From NCBI RefSeq assembly GCF_026015295.1, contig NZ_JAPDUW010000001.1, positions 3,671,001 to 3,735,000 of the forward strand: a stretch of DNA of 64,000 nucleotides. Reading direction: 5' to 3'. The position numbers and the translations under genes were made by a program. The stretch is from Segatella copri (lineage in GTDB: Bacteria > Bacteroidota > Bacteroidia > Bacteroidales > Bacteroidaceae). The notes under the pieces are model-generated. The model was not told where the DNA came from. It did no database searches and saw only the letters and a list, made by a program, of their open reading frames with translations. Each line of letters begins with the position of its first letter. The first letter of the stretch is position 1. Shown in pieces: positions 1 to 9,054 of the stretch.

Positions 1-1986
1 AATCCTTTGTTTTATGATGAGTTTTCTGACCCTGATATTATCAGAGTAGGGGAGGATTACTATCTGGCGGGTACCACGATGCACAGTGTGCCGGGACTGG
101 TGGTGCTCCATTCCAAGGATCTCGTAAATTGGGAGTTCTCTTCCTATTGCTTCGACCGCTTTGATGATTCTGATGATTTCAATCTCCGTAATGGCAAGGA
201 GGCGTACGGACAGGGTATCTGGGCGCCTGCCATCCGATATCACAACGGAAAGTTCTATATTTTCTCCAATATCAACGGGCATGGATTGCAGGTGTATATC
301 TCGGACAGTGCCAAGGGACCTTGGACGCATCATAAAGTTAATGGCGACATCTACGACCTCTCTGTGCTCTTCGATGAGGATGGCAAGATTTATGCCGTGC
401 ACAAGTATGGCAACGTCACCGTTACGGAGTTGAAGCCTGATTTGAGCGGTCCGGTAGAGGGCAGCAGCAAGGTGGTGATTCCTGAAGGCAATGCGATGGG
501 TGAGGGACATCATGTTTATAAAATCAATGGTATGTACTATATCCTCTCTGCAGATTATTCACCGATGGGCCGCATGCAGTGTGCCCGAAGCAAGAGCATC
601 TGGGGACCTTATGAAACTTGCGTAATTAGCGAGCGTGAATCGTATGGTTATGCTGCGGGATGGAGCGTAGGTAACATGGGAATCGGTCGGCCTTTGCCGG
701 AAGATGGTTTCAATTTCCAGAACAACAAGCCTAATGGTCTGAACCTGGGATGTGCTACCATTCATCAGGGTGGCATCGTGCAGGCTCCTGACGGGAAATG
801 GTGGGGCGTTTCTATGCAGGACTTCAATGCTGTGGGAAGAACGGTGTGCCTGTCGCCTATCACTTGGGTTGACGGCTGGCCTTACTTCGGATTGGAGAAG
901 AACCTGGGACGCTCGCCTCGTACCTGGTTCAAACCGAATGATATGGTAAAAACACCACAGGCTCCATACGACAGATGTGATGATTTCTCGGGTAAAACTT
1001 TTAAACCGGTTTGGCAATGGAATCATAATCCGAATGACAATATGTGGTCGCTGAATAAGGAGCGAAAAGGATGGCTCCGTTTGCATTCCATGCCTGCCAA
1101 GCAACTGCTTTGGGCAAAGAATACATTGACGCAGCGTGCCATCGGACCGGTATCTTATACATCTGTAAAGTTGGATGCTTCCCGCTTGAAGGTAGGTGAT
1201 GAGGCTGGTTTGGGTGCCATCAATACGCCATACGCTTCATTGGGCGTTGTCAAGACGGATAAGGGGTTGAACTTGAGATGTTATGACCAGAATACCAACA
1301 AGGAAGTGTTGAAGCCGTTGGCTAAAAGTAAGGTAGTATGGTTGCGCCTTTGGGGTGATTATGACAAGAGCCAGTTGCAATATTCCTATTCTCTGGATGG
1401 TAAGAACTGGGAGAATATCGGTGAGCAGATGCTTTCACCTTATCAGTTGAAGACCTTTCAGGGGGTACGTGTGGCACTTTATGCTTTCAACAAGAAGGAA
1501 TTGAATGGCGGTGTGGCTGATTTTGATGATTTCAAGGTGGAGGAGCCGATGGCAGACAGAACTGCCAATCTGCCTATCGGAAAGACCATAAGATTCTCTA
1601 ATCTCGCTGATGGCAGTCTGATGGATGCTACTGGACATGGATTGATGCATAGTTCTGGTAACCGGAACGACATGAGAAATCAGGTGAAGTTTGTTGTGGA
1701 GGATAGAGGTAAGGGAAAGATTGCTTTGAAGACGGCTGACGGACGATATGTTTATATTGCTGGTGCTGGTTTATCTGGTGATGTTCGTCTGACTTCAGAC
1801 TCTTCCAAGGCAGAGGAGTTTGTATGGCAGGATATGCTTTATAACCGCTGCATGCTGCTTTCTCTGAAGACTCAGCGTTATGTGGGTAAGAATCCTGTGG
1901 ATGGAAGTCCTTATTCTGCAGATTACCAAGGTGCTGATGCCGGCATGAAGAACGGCTGTGTTTTTACATGGGAAGTTGTTGAGTAA
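1..1986 (+). CDS. Glycoside hydrolase family 43 protein, 5' end cut by window
   Basis: The frame is open from base 1 (N-P-L-F-Y-D-E-F-S-D-P-D), so the true start and any signal peptide lie outside the window and about 660 residues are visible. A five-bladed GH43 propeller fills residues ~5-310: SDPDIIRVGEDYYLAGTT carries the general-base Asp, YDLSVLFDEDGKIYAVHK the pKa-modulating Asp, and GEGHHVYKINGMYYIL the acid Glu. A GH43 C2-type beta-sandwich follows (CDDFSG onwards, ~325-520). The last ~130 residues look like an extra beta-trefoil/RICIN-like module (KTADGRYVYIAG, LKTQRYVGKN). Enzymes of this build usually act on arabinan or xylan side chains at the cell surface or in the periplasm; the exact substrate cannot be read. 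A strong terminator follows, so it is the last gene of its unit. Confidence 0.85.
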   Translation, partial: NPLFYDEFSDPDIIRVGEDYYLAGTTMHSVPGLVVLHSKDLVNWEFSSYCFDRFDDSDDFNLRNGKEAYGQGIWAPAIRYHNGKFYIFSNINGHGLQVYISDSAKGPWTHHKVNGDIYDLSVLFDEDGKIYAVHKYGNVTVTELKPDLSGPVEGSSKVVIPEGNAMGEGHHVYKINGMYYILSADYSPMGRMQCARSKSIWGPYETCVISERESYGYAAGWSVGNMGIGRPLPEDGFNFQNNKPNGLNLGCATIHQGGIVQAPDGKWWGVSMQDFNAVGRTVCLSPITWVDGWPYFGLEKNLGRSPRTWFKPNDMVKTPQAPYDRCDDFSGKTFKPVWQWNHNPNDNMWSLNKERKGWLRLHSMPAKQLLWAKNTLTQRAIGPVSYTSVKLDASRLKVGDEAGLGAINTPYASLGVVKTDKGLNLRCYDQNTNKEVLKPLAKSKVVWLRLWGDYDKSQLQYSYSLDGKNWENIGEQMLSPYQLKTFQGVRVALYAFNKKELNGGVADFDDFKVEEPMADRTANLPIGKTIRFSNLADGSLMDATGHGLMHSSGNRNDMRNQVKFVVEDRGKGKIALKTADGRYVYIAGAGLSGDVRLTSDSSKAEEFVWQDMLYNRCMLLSLKTQRYVGKNPVDGSPYSADYQGADAGMKNGCVFTWEVVE

Positions 1987-2011
1987 AGATGTCTATTCTT
2001 TATAAATTAGA

Positions 2012-2052
2012 AGAGGCAGACTCTCGCTGTGGGGAGTCTGCCTCTTTTTTTT
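2012..2052 (+). terminator. Rho-independent terminator after the GH43 gene
   Basis: A perfect 12-bp stem (AGAGGCAGACTC, 2012-2023, with GAGTCTGCCTCT, 2034-2045) runs straight into a run of T. Confidence 0.95.
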
Positions 2053-2068
2053 ATGTGATATTGTTCGA

Positions 2069-2815
2069 TTATTCGAAATAGAATGTAAGTGCTATCATTT
2101 TGCTATGTGCTGACTTAGCTGATAGTGTATATGGAAGTGTACTCTTGTCTTTTACATTTTTGATGTGATTCTTATCGTATGTATCTGTTATTCCATACAT
2201 GAATTTTAATTCAGGGCGAAGTTTGAAATAAGGCAGATAGAAATCACACCCCAATCCCAGTTCTAGGAACAGATCTGTTTTCTTCAGTTTGATATAATCT
2301 TCGTTCTTGCTGTTCAGATTCATCATCGGGTTGATTCCTGCCATGATGTATGGGCGGTGATTGTTGAATCTCTGTGCTGCAAATATCAGGTCGAGGGCAC
2401 TGGAAATGTAAGCCGTCTTCATCTCCTGTTTCTGTTGGATCGGATTACCGGCTCCATCTTTTTCCAGCATGTTGTAGAAGGAGAGATGTCGGGTACCGAA
2501 ATACATGGCTGGTGCTATGCGTAGCTGGAAGTGGGTGTTGAGACGGAATTCTCCTAGTACACCTACTGTAAATCCTGTATCCCATCTGTCCTGGTCTACT
2601 GTTACACAGCTTTGCTGCTCAATGCCGTCAGCATCAAGATAAGTCACCGGTCCTGCATTCTGGAATTCTATATCCTGGAAGTGGGTGCCTACTAATACAC
2701 CGAAGTGGAATGGGCGCAAATCGGTATAAGGACGGTTTTCTACCGTTCTTTCCTGTGCGCCAGCCTGGATTGTGATGGCAAGGCTTATGATGAATGTCAA
2801 TAGTTTCTGTTTCAT
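2069..2815 (-). CDS. porT: PorT-family outer-membrane beta-barrel protein
   Basis: 248 residues with a signal peptide (MKQKLLTFIISLAITIQAGA-Q). The rest alternates short beta strands as in an eight-stranded outer-membrane barrel. The stretch DLFLELGLGCDFYLPYFKL followed by PELKFMYG is typical of PorT, a component needed for type IX secretion (gingipain export) in Porphyromonas, and the length matches (~240). If the call is right, the cell exports proteins with C-terminal sorting signals, which fits the signal-like relic near 29.1 kb. It is a single minus-strand gene that ends against the GH43 terminator. The alternative is another member of the same barrel superfamily. No convincing TAnnTTTG promoter was found within 60 bases of the start. 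Confidence 0.7.
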   Translation of the reverse strand: MKQKLLTFIISLAITIQAGAQERTVENRPYTDLRPFHFGVLVGTHFQDIEFQNAGPVTYLDADGIEQQSCVTVDQDRWDTGFTVGVLGEFRLNTHFQLRIAPAMYFGTRHLSFYNMLEKDGAGNPIQQKQEMKTAYISSALDLIFAAQRFNNHRPYIMAGINPMMNLNSKNEDYIKLKKTDLFLELGLGCDFYLPYFKLRPELKFMYGITDTYDKNHIKNVKDKSTLPYTLSAKSAHSKMIALTFYFE

Positions 2816-2900
2816 ATATTTATAACGGAATATTCCTCTTCATATTGCTTTCCGTTTTATTTCGATTATGTATAAATTAATCTAATTCTTGAAAATTCTT

Positions 2901-2967
2901 ATACCTAATTGTAGGTATTTCAGAAATTATTATTATCTTTGCACCATAATTATTAGGTAATATACCT
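2901..2967 (+). promoter_or_regulatory. Ferredoxin promoter with paired ACCTA/TAGGT operators
   Basis: The -33 TTG (2909-2911) and -7 TATCTTTG (2934-2941) are 22 bp apart. An inverted repeat ATACCTA-ATTG-TAGGTAT (2901-2918) covers the -33 element. A second one, AGGTA-ATA-TACCT (2955-2967), lies just after the expected transcription start. Two related palindromes flanking a promoter suggest a repressor; its identity is unknown. Confidence 0.7.
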
Positions 2968-3038
2968 GATGTTATGAAGTAAGACAAATTAAAAGCATAT
3001 TATACAAAAACATTATAAACATTTAAACATTAATAATT

Positions 3039-3206
3039 ATGGCATACGTAATTGGTGACGATTGTATCGCTTGCGGTACATGTATTGATGAGTGTCCATC
3101 AGGTGCAATCTCTGAGGGCGATAAGTATTCAATCAACCCAGACCTCTGCACAGAGTGTGGCACTTGTGCTGATGTTTGCCCTAACGAGGCAATCAGTCTT
3201 CCTTAA
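3039..3206 (+). CDS. 2[4Fe-4S] ferredoxin, 55 residues
   Basis: A small gene below usual ORF length cut-offs. It starts MAYVIGDDCIACGTCIDECP and ends ISLP. Two CxxCxxCxxxCP cluster motifs are visible: C-IA-C-GT-C-IDE-CP and C-TE-C-GT-C-ADV-CP. Each binds one [4Fe-4S] cluster, so this is a bacterial-type electron carrier like clostridial ferredoxin, used by enzymes such as pyruvate:ferredoxin oxidoreductase in anaerobes. It is monocistronic, with its own promoter and terminator. A putative repressor site overlaps the promoter. The start is the only ATG in frame ahead of the first cluster motif and follows a long AT-rich leader. Confidence 0.97.
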   Translation: MAYVIGDDCIACGTCIDECPSGAISEGDKYSINPDLCTECGTCADVCPNEAISLP

Positions 3207-3243
3207 TCTATAAGGTAGATACTTTTAGTTACATAAAACATTG

Positions 3244-3275
3244 AGAGCGGTTCCTTTGGAATCGCTCTTTTCTTT
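3244..3275 (+). terminator. Terminator of the ferredoxin gene
   Basis: Stem AGAGCGGTTCC (3244-3254) with GGAATCGCTCT (3258-3268), one G-U pair, three-base loop, then a T-rich tract. Confidence 0.9.
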
Positions 3276-3340
3276 TTCTATTGTTTAAAGATTTTGTTTT
3301 ATCGTTATTTCCTTTTATTTGCTTATAGTACAAATCAAAT

Positions 3341-3380
3341 AAACTAAAAGGGGATTGCATCAATATCTGATGCAATCCCC
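3341..3380 (-). terminator. Terminator of the exb-tonB-TPR operon
   Basis: Perfect 13-bp stem (3350-3362 with 3368-3380, GGGGATTGCATCA arm) and a five-base loop. On the minus strand the stem is followed by TTTTAGTTT. Confidence 0.93.
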
Positions 3381-3404
3381 AATATGTTGTAGTTAATGTT
3401 ATGC

Positions 3405-4826
3405 TTATTCGCCTGGCTTGAGACCTGCCTTCTCGTAAGCATCGTTAGCCAATTTGTTCTGTGGATCAAGCTTCAGAAGCTTATCCCAGTATGGCTTAGC
3501 TGTATTGAAATCCTGCTTGTCGTAGGTATAGATGAAGCCCATATACTGGTAAGATGTCTTCAGGTAGCTGAGCTCATCTTCATCACACTGCTTTGCTTCC
3601 AGCTCATTGATTACTTCTGTATAAGCAGCAATAGCCTTGTCGTCCAACTCGTTCTGGAAAGCAGTGTTACCCTCCTGAAGCTTAGCAAATGGCTTCAATG
3701 TAGGATATTTCTCTGCTAACTTAGCGTATACGCTGATAGCCTTGTCGATGTTCTCAATCTTCTTTGCTGGATCTTTCTTAGCCTTGTTTACATAGATTTC
3801 AGCAAGCTTCATGAAGTCTGTAGGAGCAGCATTTGGATTCTTATCCATGTACTGCTGGTTGTACTCCAATGCCTTGTCTTCATCGCCCAACTCCTTGTAA
3901 GCCTCAGAGATATACTGCAATGGCTTAGGATCGTCTGCCTTCATCTCCAATGCCTTCTGGTACTGAGCAATAGCCTCATTATACTGTTTGTTGCCAGCCA
4001 AAGCCAAACCATAATAAGCAACGATACTAGCATTTTTCTTGATAGAATCTGTGTTCATTACGATGTTTGAATGCTTTAGAGCGGATTCAAAGTTCTTTAC
4101 GTCAACTGCAGCGCGCATAGCCAAAACCTGCATAGCTGCATCCTTAGGGAACTTCTGGATACCACTTTCGCAAAGGCTCAAACTTTCTTCCTTCTTTCCA
4201 ACGATGTAAGCTGTGAAAGCATATTCGTACTGAGTATACTCTTCAAGTGTGTTTGGCTTAGCCTTTGAGAAATACTCATAAGCCTTCTCGTAGTTGCCAG
4301 CGCTGAAGAAGTTGTGACCTGCTTCTGCCTCGATAGGGTAGTTAGGGTTGATTTCTCTCAGTTTGTTCAAAGCTTCCGCACTTGCCTGTGGGTCAATTTT
4401 ACGGTAAACGTTAGAATAGCTGATGTATCCCTGAGGATTCTTAGGATCCATTGTCATACACTGACCATACCATGTAGCAGCCTCACCACCATTGTCCTGC
4501 ATTGCATAGATGTCACCTTTCAGAATGTAAGCGTCACCATAGTTCTTGAACTTAGCGATGACAGCATCAGCAACAGCATTAGCCTGATCATAGTTCTTGT
4601 TCATTGCAAGAAGGTTACCCAAAGCTACCAATGCCTTAGGATCCTTTTTGAACTCCTTCTGGTATTCCTTGATTTCCTTGGCAAAAGCCTTAGGATCTGC
4701 ATTACCAGCCTTCAATGTAGTCTCTATAGGTTTCAGCATGTCCTTATAGTTGACATCCTGTGCCATTGCAGGTGCTGCCAATCCCATGACGAGCAAACCT
4801 GCTACTAAATATTTAATTGCTTTCAT
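3405..4826 (-). CDS. Periplasmic tetratricopeptide-repeat protein of the TonB operon
   Basis: 473 residues with a clear signal peptide (MKAIKYLVAGLLVMGLAAPAMAQ). The mature part is built of about ten TPR helix pairs, for example NYDQANAVADAVIAKFKNYG, NYEKAYEYFSKAKPN and KQYNEAIAQYQKALEMKADD. TPR proteins are protein-protein scaffolds; no catalytic motif is seen. It is the last gene of the exbB-exbD-exbD-tonB-pstS-like operon, 41 bases after the previous gene and closed by a strong terminator. That placement suggests a periplasmic helper of the TonB energy-transduction system, but this is inference. Function otherwise unknown. Confidence 0.85.
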   Translation of the reverse strand: MKAIKYLVAGLLVMGLAAPAMAQDVNYKDMLKPIETTLKAGNADPKAFAKEIKEYQKEFKKDPKALVALGNLLAMNKNYDQANAVADAVIAKFKNYGDAYILKGDIYAMQDNGGEAATWYGQCMTMDPKNPQGYISYSNVYRKIDPQASAEALNKLREINPNYPIEAEAGHNFFSAGNYEKAYEYFSKAKPNTLEEYTQYEYAFTAYIVGKKEESLSLCESGIQKFPKDAAMQVLAMRAAVDVKNFESALKHSNIVMNTDSIKKNASIVAYYGLALAGNKQYNEAIAQYQKALEMKADDPKPLQYISEAYKELGDEDKALEYNQQYMDKNPNAAPTDFMKLAEIYVNKAKKDPAKKIENIDKAISVYAKLAEKYPTLKPFAKLQEGNTAFQNELDDKAIAAYTEVINELEAKQCDEDELSYLKTSYQYMGFIYTYDKQDFNTAKPYWDKLLKLDPQNKLANDAYEKAGLKPGE

Positions 4827-4867
4827 AATTCTACTTTTTTATATGTGTCTCTTTCTTAGCTTTTTCT

Positions 4868-5833
4868 TTAGCGTTTTACATTAACGGTCTTTATAGTAAT
4901 GTCACCTCTGTATGGAAGTAAACCGGTCTTGAACAGAATGAGCTGACCTCTTGGGCCTGAAATGTAGTTTGCGAAGCTCCAAGGCAATGCCCTGTGAGGG
5001 TCAACTACAATAGCATATAATGTTCTGACGAACGGATATCTTCCATCCAGCAAGTATGCCTGATATGGTTGCCAGCTGTTATATGGTGTTGCCACATCTT
5101 TGATAGATACTCGCATGACATGAATATTCTTCTTAAATGTAGTGTTGGTTGAATCACGGCGGTCGTTGAGCCAGTTAGATCCAATTACACCGATTGAGCC
5201 TGGGTTCTGATCCACATAGTCGATAACCTCTTTACTAGTTTTTGCGGCCATGATTTTTGCACCCATTTTAGCTCCGTGCAGTACAGAGTCTACTACATAA
5301 TTGGTTGTTGCAGAGCGGGTATTATCGAAAATAACTTCGATGTCACCTCTCTTAGAACCTTTCACAATATCACTCCATTTTGTTGCCTTACCCGTAAGGA
5401 TACGTTTGATATCTTTTACCGTAATACAAGTATCATTGTTTTGCTTGTTTACAATAAATGCCAATCCATCGTAACCGATAGGAAAAACAGAAGGAATTAC
5501 ATTGCTTTTAGACTTCAAGTAGGCTATTTCACTATCTTTCAAATTACGTGTAGTGAACAAGAGCGCTGTTTTGAAATCTTTAATCATCTGAAGTCCGGTG
5601 ACTTCATCTGTATACTTCGGCTTGAGTTTAGCTTTTGGGAACTCATACTCAAACTGACTTCTTTCTTCGTCAATGATAGGACTCAAACTCTCGTCAGCCA
5701 CAAATTCAATTGTGCCTGAAGTAGGAGTATCAGTTCTACCATCTTTGGCTTTCTTCTCGCCACATGACGAGAAGAAAGCCATTGATAGTACTGTTAATCC
5801 TATACCTAAAAAAATATAAGATGTTCTTTTCAT
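4868..5833 (-). CDS. PstS-like phosphate-type substrate-binding lipoprotein
   Basis: 321 residues. MKRTSYIFLGIGLTVLSMAFFSSC is a lipoprotein signal with Cys as acylation site. The rest is a type II periplasmic-binding fold (PBP-like/PstS): TGTIEFVADESLSPIIDEE opening, KSNVIPSVFPIGYDGLAFIV, VKDIKRILTGKATKWSDI and NPGSIGVIGSNWLNDRRD. An open frame extends 44 codons upstream into tonB, but the lipoprotein start at 5833 lies four bases after the tonB stop and is much better. There is no pstCAB transporter nearby. The gene is embedded in a TonB/ExbB/ExbD operon, so a role in sensing or in stabilising that complex is as likely as phosphate uptake. Confidence 0.85.
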   Translation of the reverse strand: MKRTSYIFLGIGLTVLSMAFFSSCGEKKAKDGRTDTPTSGTIEFVADESLSPIIDEERSQFEYEFPKAKLKPKYTDEVTGLQMIKDFKTALLFTTRNLKDSEIAYLKSKSNVIPSVFPIGYDGLAFIVNKQNNDTCITVKDIKRILTGKATKWSDIVKGSKRGDIEVIFDNTRSATTNYVVDSVLHGAKMGAKIMAAKTSKEVIDYVDQNPGSIGVIGSNWLNDRRDSTNTTFKKNIHVMRVSIKDVATPYNSWQPYQAYLLDGRYPFVRTLYAIVVDPHRALPWSFANYISGPRGQLILFKTGLLPYRGDITIKTVNVKR

Positions 5834-5837
5834 TCTA

Positions 5838-6686
5838 TTACTGCAATCTAAATACAACTGGTACAGTATACTTAACACGTACAGCAGAACCGTTTTGCTT
5901 ACCAGGTTTCCACCTAGGCATGCTCTTAACGACACGCTGTGCTTCACGGTCAAGTGAAGGGTCAACTGAACGAGCTACCCTAACATCAGAGATAGAACCA
6001 TCACGTTCTACCACGAATGATACGATAACACGACCCTGTACACCATTCTCCTGTGCAACGACAGGATACTTGATGTTGCTTGCAAGGTAAGACATCAAAG
6101 CTCCATTTCCACCAGGGAATGAAGGCATCTCCTCTACAACATCGAAGACCTTAGTAGAAACTTCTGGTTTTGGTGCTGGTGGTGGAGGTGGAGCTACCGT
6201 TGCAATATCACTTCTTACAGCTTCAATTGTACGGTCCTTCACACCTTCCTTGTTTTCAGTACCGACTGCAACTTTTTCATCCAGTTTATCCATCTGCTTA
6301 ACCTGGTTTTCCTCTTTTACGAGTTCATCCTTCTTAATGACAGGTGCGGTAAACTTCTGAGTTTCGCGAGCCACAGGTATCTCCTTCTTTGGTTCAATCT
6401 TTGGCTTCACTGGCTCCTTCTTCTTTTCTTCCTTCTTAGCCTGCTGCTGGAGTTTAGCCAACTCCATAGCTTCCATATATGCCTGCTGTTCTTCGGCCTG
6501 TTTCTGTTCGATGACTTTCCAAGCCAAGAATCCACCCACGAGAGCTGCAGCAATGACCAAGATCAGAAGAGCCTTGATGTTTCGGCCAGAAGTACCCTTA
6601 CGGAGCTGGTATGCACCATACTCCTTGTTCTTTCCGGCGAAAACCATATCGACCCATTTAGGATCGTAAAGATCTATTTTTGCCAT
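5838..6686 (-). CDS. tonB: TonB family energy transducer
   Basis: 282 residues. The N-terminal cytoplasmic part (KWVDMVFAGKNKEYGAYQLR, a signature of Bacteroidota TonB) is followed by one membrane helix (~39-56), a charged coiled stretch (EEQQAYMEAMELAKLQQQAK) and Lys/Pro-rich linkers (PVKPKIEPKKEIP, APPPPPAPKPE) that span the periplasm. The C-terminal TonB domain (~195-282) holds EMPSFPGGNGALMSYLASNI, KYPVVAQENGVQGRVIVSF and PRWKPGKQNGSAVRVKYTVP. It carries proton-motive energy from ExbB/ExbD to outer-membrane receptors such as the SusC proteins in this window. It sits in the exb operon, 33 bases after exbD. Confidence 0.95.
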   Translation of the reverse strand: MAKIDLYDPKWVDMVFAGKNKEYGAYQLRKGTSGRNIKALLILVIAAALVGGFLAWKVIEQKQAEEQQAYMEAMELAKLQQQAKKEEKKKEPVKPKIEPKKEIPVARETQKFTAPVIKKDELVKEENQVKQMDKLDEKVAVGTENKEGVKDRTIEAVRSDIATVAPPPPPAPKPEVSTKVFDVVEEMPSFPGGNGALMSYLASNIKYPVVAQENGVQGRVIVSFVVERDGSISDVRVARSVDPSLDREAQRVVKSMPRWKPGKQNGSAVRVKYTVPVVFRLQ

Positions 6687-6719
6687 TTCTTTCTTGTTTA
6701 AAATTGTTTGTTACTCATC

Positions 6720-7367
6720 TTACATCTTAACGTTTCTAGACTTGAGAAGTTTCTCGTCGTCTGCGTTAATCTTATCGATGACGTAAGTACCAATGTTTGA
6801 AATCTGCATTTCGTCGAGAGCGTCAACCATATTCTTGTAAGAAGCATTGTCGGTAGGCTTGATGACGATGGTAAGAGTAGGAATCTTTCCGTCCTTCAAG
6901 TTACCAGCCTTCAAATCGCTCAACTTCTTCTGATAGATGCTATCAGGATACTGCTTAGGATTCTTCTGACGGTCCATGTTCAACTCCTTGACAGCAAGTG
7001 CGATTCTTTCTACAGGGCGTGTGCCGTTTTCTGTAGCGTGCTCTCTCAAGACCTTACGGATGCCCTGGCTGCCCCATGTAGTCTCCTTGATCCATGATGG
7101 GTCATCGTACTTAGGAATACCTGCACCATAATAAATCTTGTTGTCTGCTGTTACGTAGAGTGTCACAGTCTCAGAAGCCTTTGCTTCGTTCTTCTTGTCC
7201 TCTGGTTGGTTGTCATCATTACTTGGCATAGTCAGCTCCATAGTCTGAGGTTTGCTCAATGATGTACACAGCATGAAGAACGTGATAAGCAGCATGAGCA
7301 TATCCACCATAGGCGTAAAGTCTACGCGGACATTCATTTTCTTTTGTTTGCTTTCTTTCTTTGCCAT
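6720..7367 (-). CDS. exbD: ExbD/TolR-family biopolymer transport protein, second copy
   Basis: 215 residues: short cytoplasmic tail, one membrane helix (~18-36) in VDFTPMVDMLMLLITFFMLC with the proton-carrying Asp at residue 22, and a periplasmic domain. Its ATG directly abuts the stop of the first exbD (TAA-ATG), so the two are translated together. The periplasmic part (TLTIVIKPTDNASYKNMVDALDEMQI) matches the ExbD fold, but a ~60-residue insertion after the helix makes it longer than the usual ~140 residues. Two non-identical ExbD proteins per operon are common in Bacteroidota. Confidence 0.93.
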   Translation of the reverse strand: MAKKESKQKKMNVRVDFTPMVDMLMLLITFFMLCTSLSKPQTMELTMPSNDDNQPEDKKNEAKASETVTLYVTADNKIYYGAGIPKYDDPSWIKETTWGSQGIRKVLREHATENGTRPVERIALAVKELNMDRQKNPKQYPDSIYQKKLSDLKAGNLKDGKIPTLTIVIKPTDNASYKNMVDALDEMQISNIGTYVIDKINADDEKLLKSRNVKM

Positions 7368-8012
7368 TTATTCGTCCCCCTGTTTTTTTAACTGTGTAAT
7401 CATATAGTAATGACTCTCGTCCATATCCTGGAGTTCGTTCATCACTCTCTTAACGGTCTTGTAAGGTGTAGAAGCATCTGCCTTCAGGGCAATCTTGATG
7501 TCCTCGTTTACGTTACGAGCTGCGTCAACCCACTGCTGGAACTCGCTCATACCGCCCTTAATACTGTCGAGAGGAATACCTTTAGTCTGGAGATACTGTG
7601 GACGCTTAGAAGCGTTCATTGTCAGATAAGTACTCAAGTCGTTCATTGGTACACCAAACGTACCTTCGCTCTTGAATGTCTCAATCTGCTTTGGATTCAA
7701 TGACACGCCGAATGCTCCTGTCATTGTGCTCAGTGTAGCTCCCAACTGATCAGTATTATCAATACTCATAAATACTTGGCCCTCGCCGGTAGGATTACCA
7801 GCCTTGTCCTTTTCTGGACTTACCAAGATAGTCAAGACGCCGTTCTCTGGCACCTTAATCTCAGACACAGATCCTGGTGTGTTAACCTTTACAGGCTCAT
7901 TCTTTACGAATGTAGAGGTGAGCATGAAGAAGGTAAGCAGCAGGGTCATAACGTCTGACATAGGCGTCATATCGATCCAGACGTCACTCTTCTTAATTTT
8001 TACTTTACCCAT
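7368..8012 (-). CDS. exbD: ExbD/TolR-family biopolymer transport protein, first copy
   Basis: 214 residues. The membrane helix (~13-34) in WIDMTPMSDVMTLLLTFFML carries the conserved Asp (residue 20) that couples proton flow to TonB. The periplasmic domain ends with DASTPYKTVKRVMNELQDM, the family's closing helix-strand. It pairs with the downstream exbD copy and the upstream exbB gene (30-base gap). The insertion between helix and terminal fold also exceeds that of the Escherichia protein. Confidence 0.93.
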   Translation of the reverse strand: MGKVKIKKSDVWIDMTPMSDVMTLLLTFFMLTSTFVKNEPVKVNTPGSVSEIKVPENGVLTILVSPEKDKAGNPTGEGQVFMSIDNTDQLGATLSTMTGAFGVSLNPKQIETFKSEGTFGVPMNDLSTYLTMNASKRPQYLQTKGIPLDSIKGGMSEFQQWVDAARNVNEDIKIALKADASTPYKTVKRVMNELQDMDESHYYMITQLKKQGDE

Positions 8013-8042
8013 AGCGATAAAATTTTAAAGGGTTAGCAAAAA

Positions 8043-8879
8043 TTAAGCCTCTTCTGCGTGGTTAGCTTCGTATGTCTGAGCAATTGAGTAACCTACCTCG
8101 TCGAGTGCGTATGTCAACTTATCTACCTTGTTGGTGAATGTGTTGTAAGATACAACGGCACACCATGATGTCAAGATACCGAATGCGGTGTTGATCAACG
8201 CCTCAGAAATACCTACAGAAAGTGCTGCTGAGTCAGCGCCACCACCTTCACCCATGGCCTGGAATGACTTGATCATACCGGTTACAGTACCGAGAAGACC
8301 TGTCAAAGTACCAAGTGTTACGATTGTAGCGATGATAGGCAAGTTCATTGTCAAAGTTGGCATCTCTAACTGAGTTGCCTCTTCGTGAGCCTGCTGGATC
8401 TTAGCTACCTTCTGAGCCTTCTTCAAAGATGCGTTAGCACCAGACTCCATAGACTTGTAAGCGTTCAAAGAAGCCATAACAACGTTAGCTACTGTACCGC
8501 GCTGCTTGTTGCAGAGCTGCTCAGCCTTAGCGAAATCATTTGCGTTCAAAGCTGCCTTGATGTTTGCAACGAACTTAGGAAGAGCACCTTTACCTGTAGC
8601 GGTCTTAAGAGCCAACCAACGCTCGATTGTCATAGCCAACACTGTGAGCAACAATGTGTGGATAACTGGTACGATTACACCACCTTTGTAGATAGTACCC
8701 CAAATGTCTGCTGGGTGATCCTGTACACCTGGATCCTGGAAGTGCATGTCGTTACCGAACCATGTGAAGAACAATGTGAATGCGATGATAGCACATACCA
8801 CGATGATCCAGAATGCGCCTCTTACTCCCTGAAAGCCCTCAGACTTCTTAGCTGGGGCTGCTTGTTTTGTAGTTGCCAT
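8043..8879 (-). CDS. exbB: MotA/TolQ/ExbB proton-channel family protein
   Basis: 278 residues, first gene of the operon. Membrane helices lie at ~22-41, ~66-88, ~180-205 and ~222-245. The signature NLPIIATIVTLGTLTGLLGT followed by VTGMIKSFQAMGEGG is the ExbB/TolQ pore helix, and SVGISEALINTAFGILTSWC is the last helix. ExbB pentamers with ExbD dimers form the inner-membrane motor that energises TonB. Compared with Escherichia ExbB there is an extra N-terminal helix, usual for Bacteroidota. Confidence 0.95.
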   Translation of the reverse strand: MATTKQAAPAKKSEGFQGVRGAFWIIVVCAIIAFTLFFTWFGNDMHFQDPGVQDHPADIWGTIYKGGVIVPVIHTLLLTVLAMTIERWLALKTATGKGALPKFVANIKAALNANDFAKAEQLCNKQRGTVANVVMASLNAYKSMESGANASLKKAQKVAKIQQAHEEATQLEMPTLTMNLPIIATIVTLGTLTGLLGTVTGMIKSFQAMGEGGGADSAALSVGISEALINTAFGILTSWCAVVSYNTFTNKVDKLTYALDEVGYSIAQTYEANHAEEA

Positions 8880-9005
8880 AATTTTACTTTTTTTTAAATT
8901 ATTAGTTAATAAATTATTAATATTTTCTTTTTTTCTTTCTCGCTTCGTAGACCTTGAATGTGTCGTTTGTCAATAAACACAGTTGGGTTATCTATTTTGC
9001 ATTGG

Positions 9006-9013
9006 CAAAGATA
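9006..9013 (-). promoter_or_regulatory. -7 element for the exbB operon
   Basis: TATCTTTG on the minus strand, about 125 bases before the exbB start. No clear -33 TTG at the right spacing, so the match is partial. Confidence 0.6.
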
Positions 9014-9054
9014 ATAAATTAAAGTTTACTATCAGCCTAATTAAGAAGTTTTAA

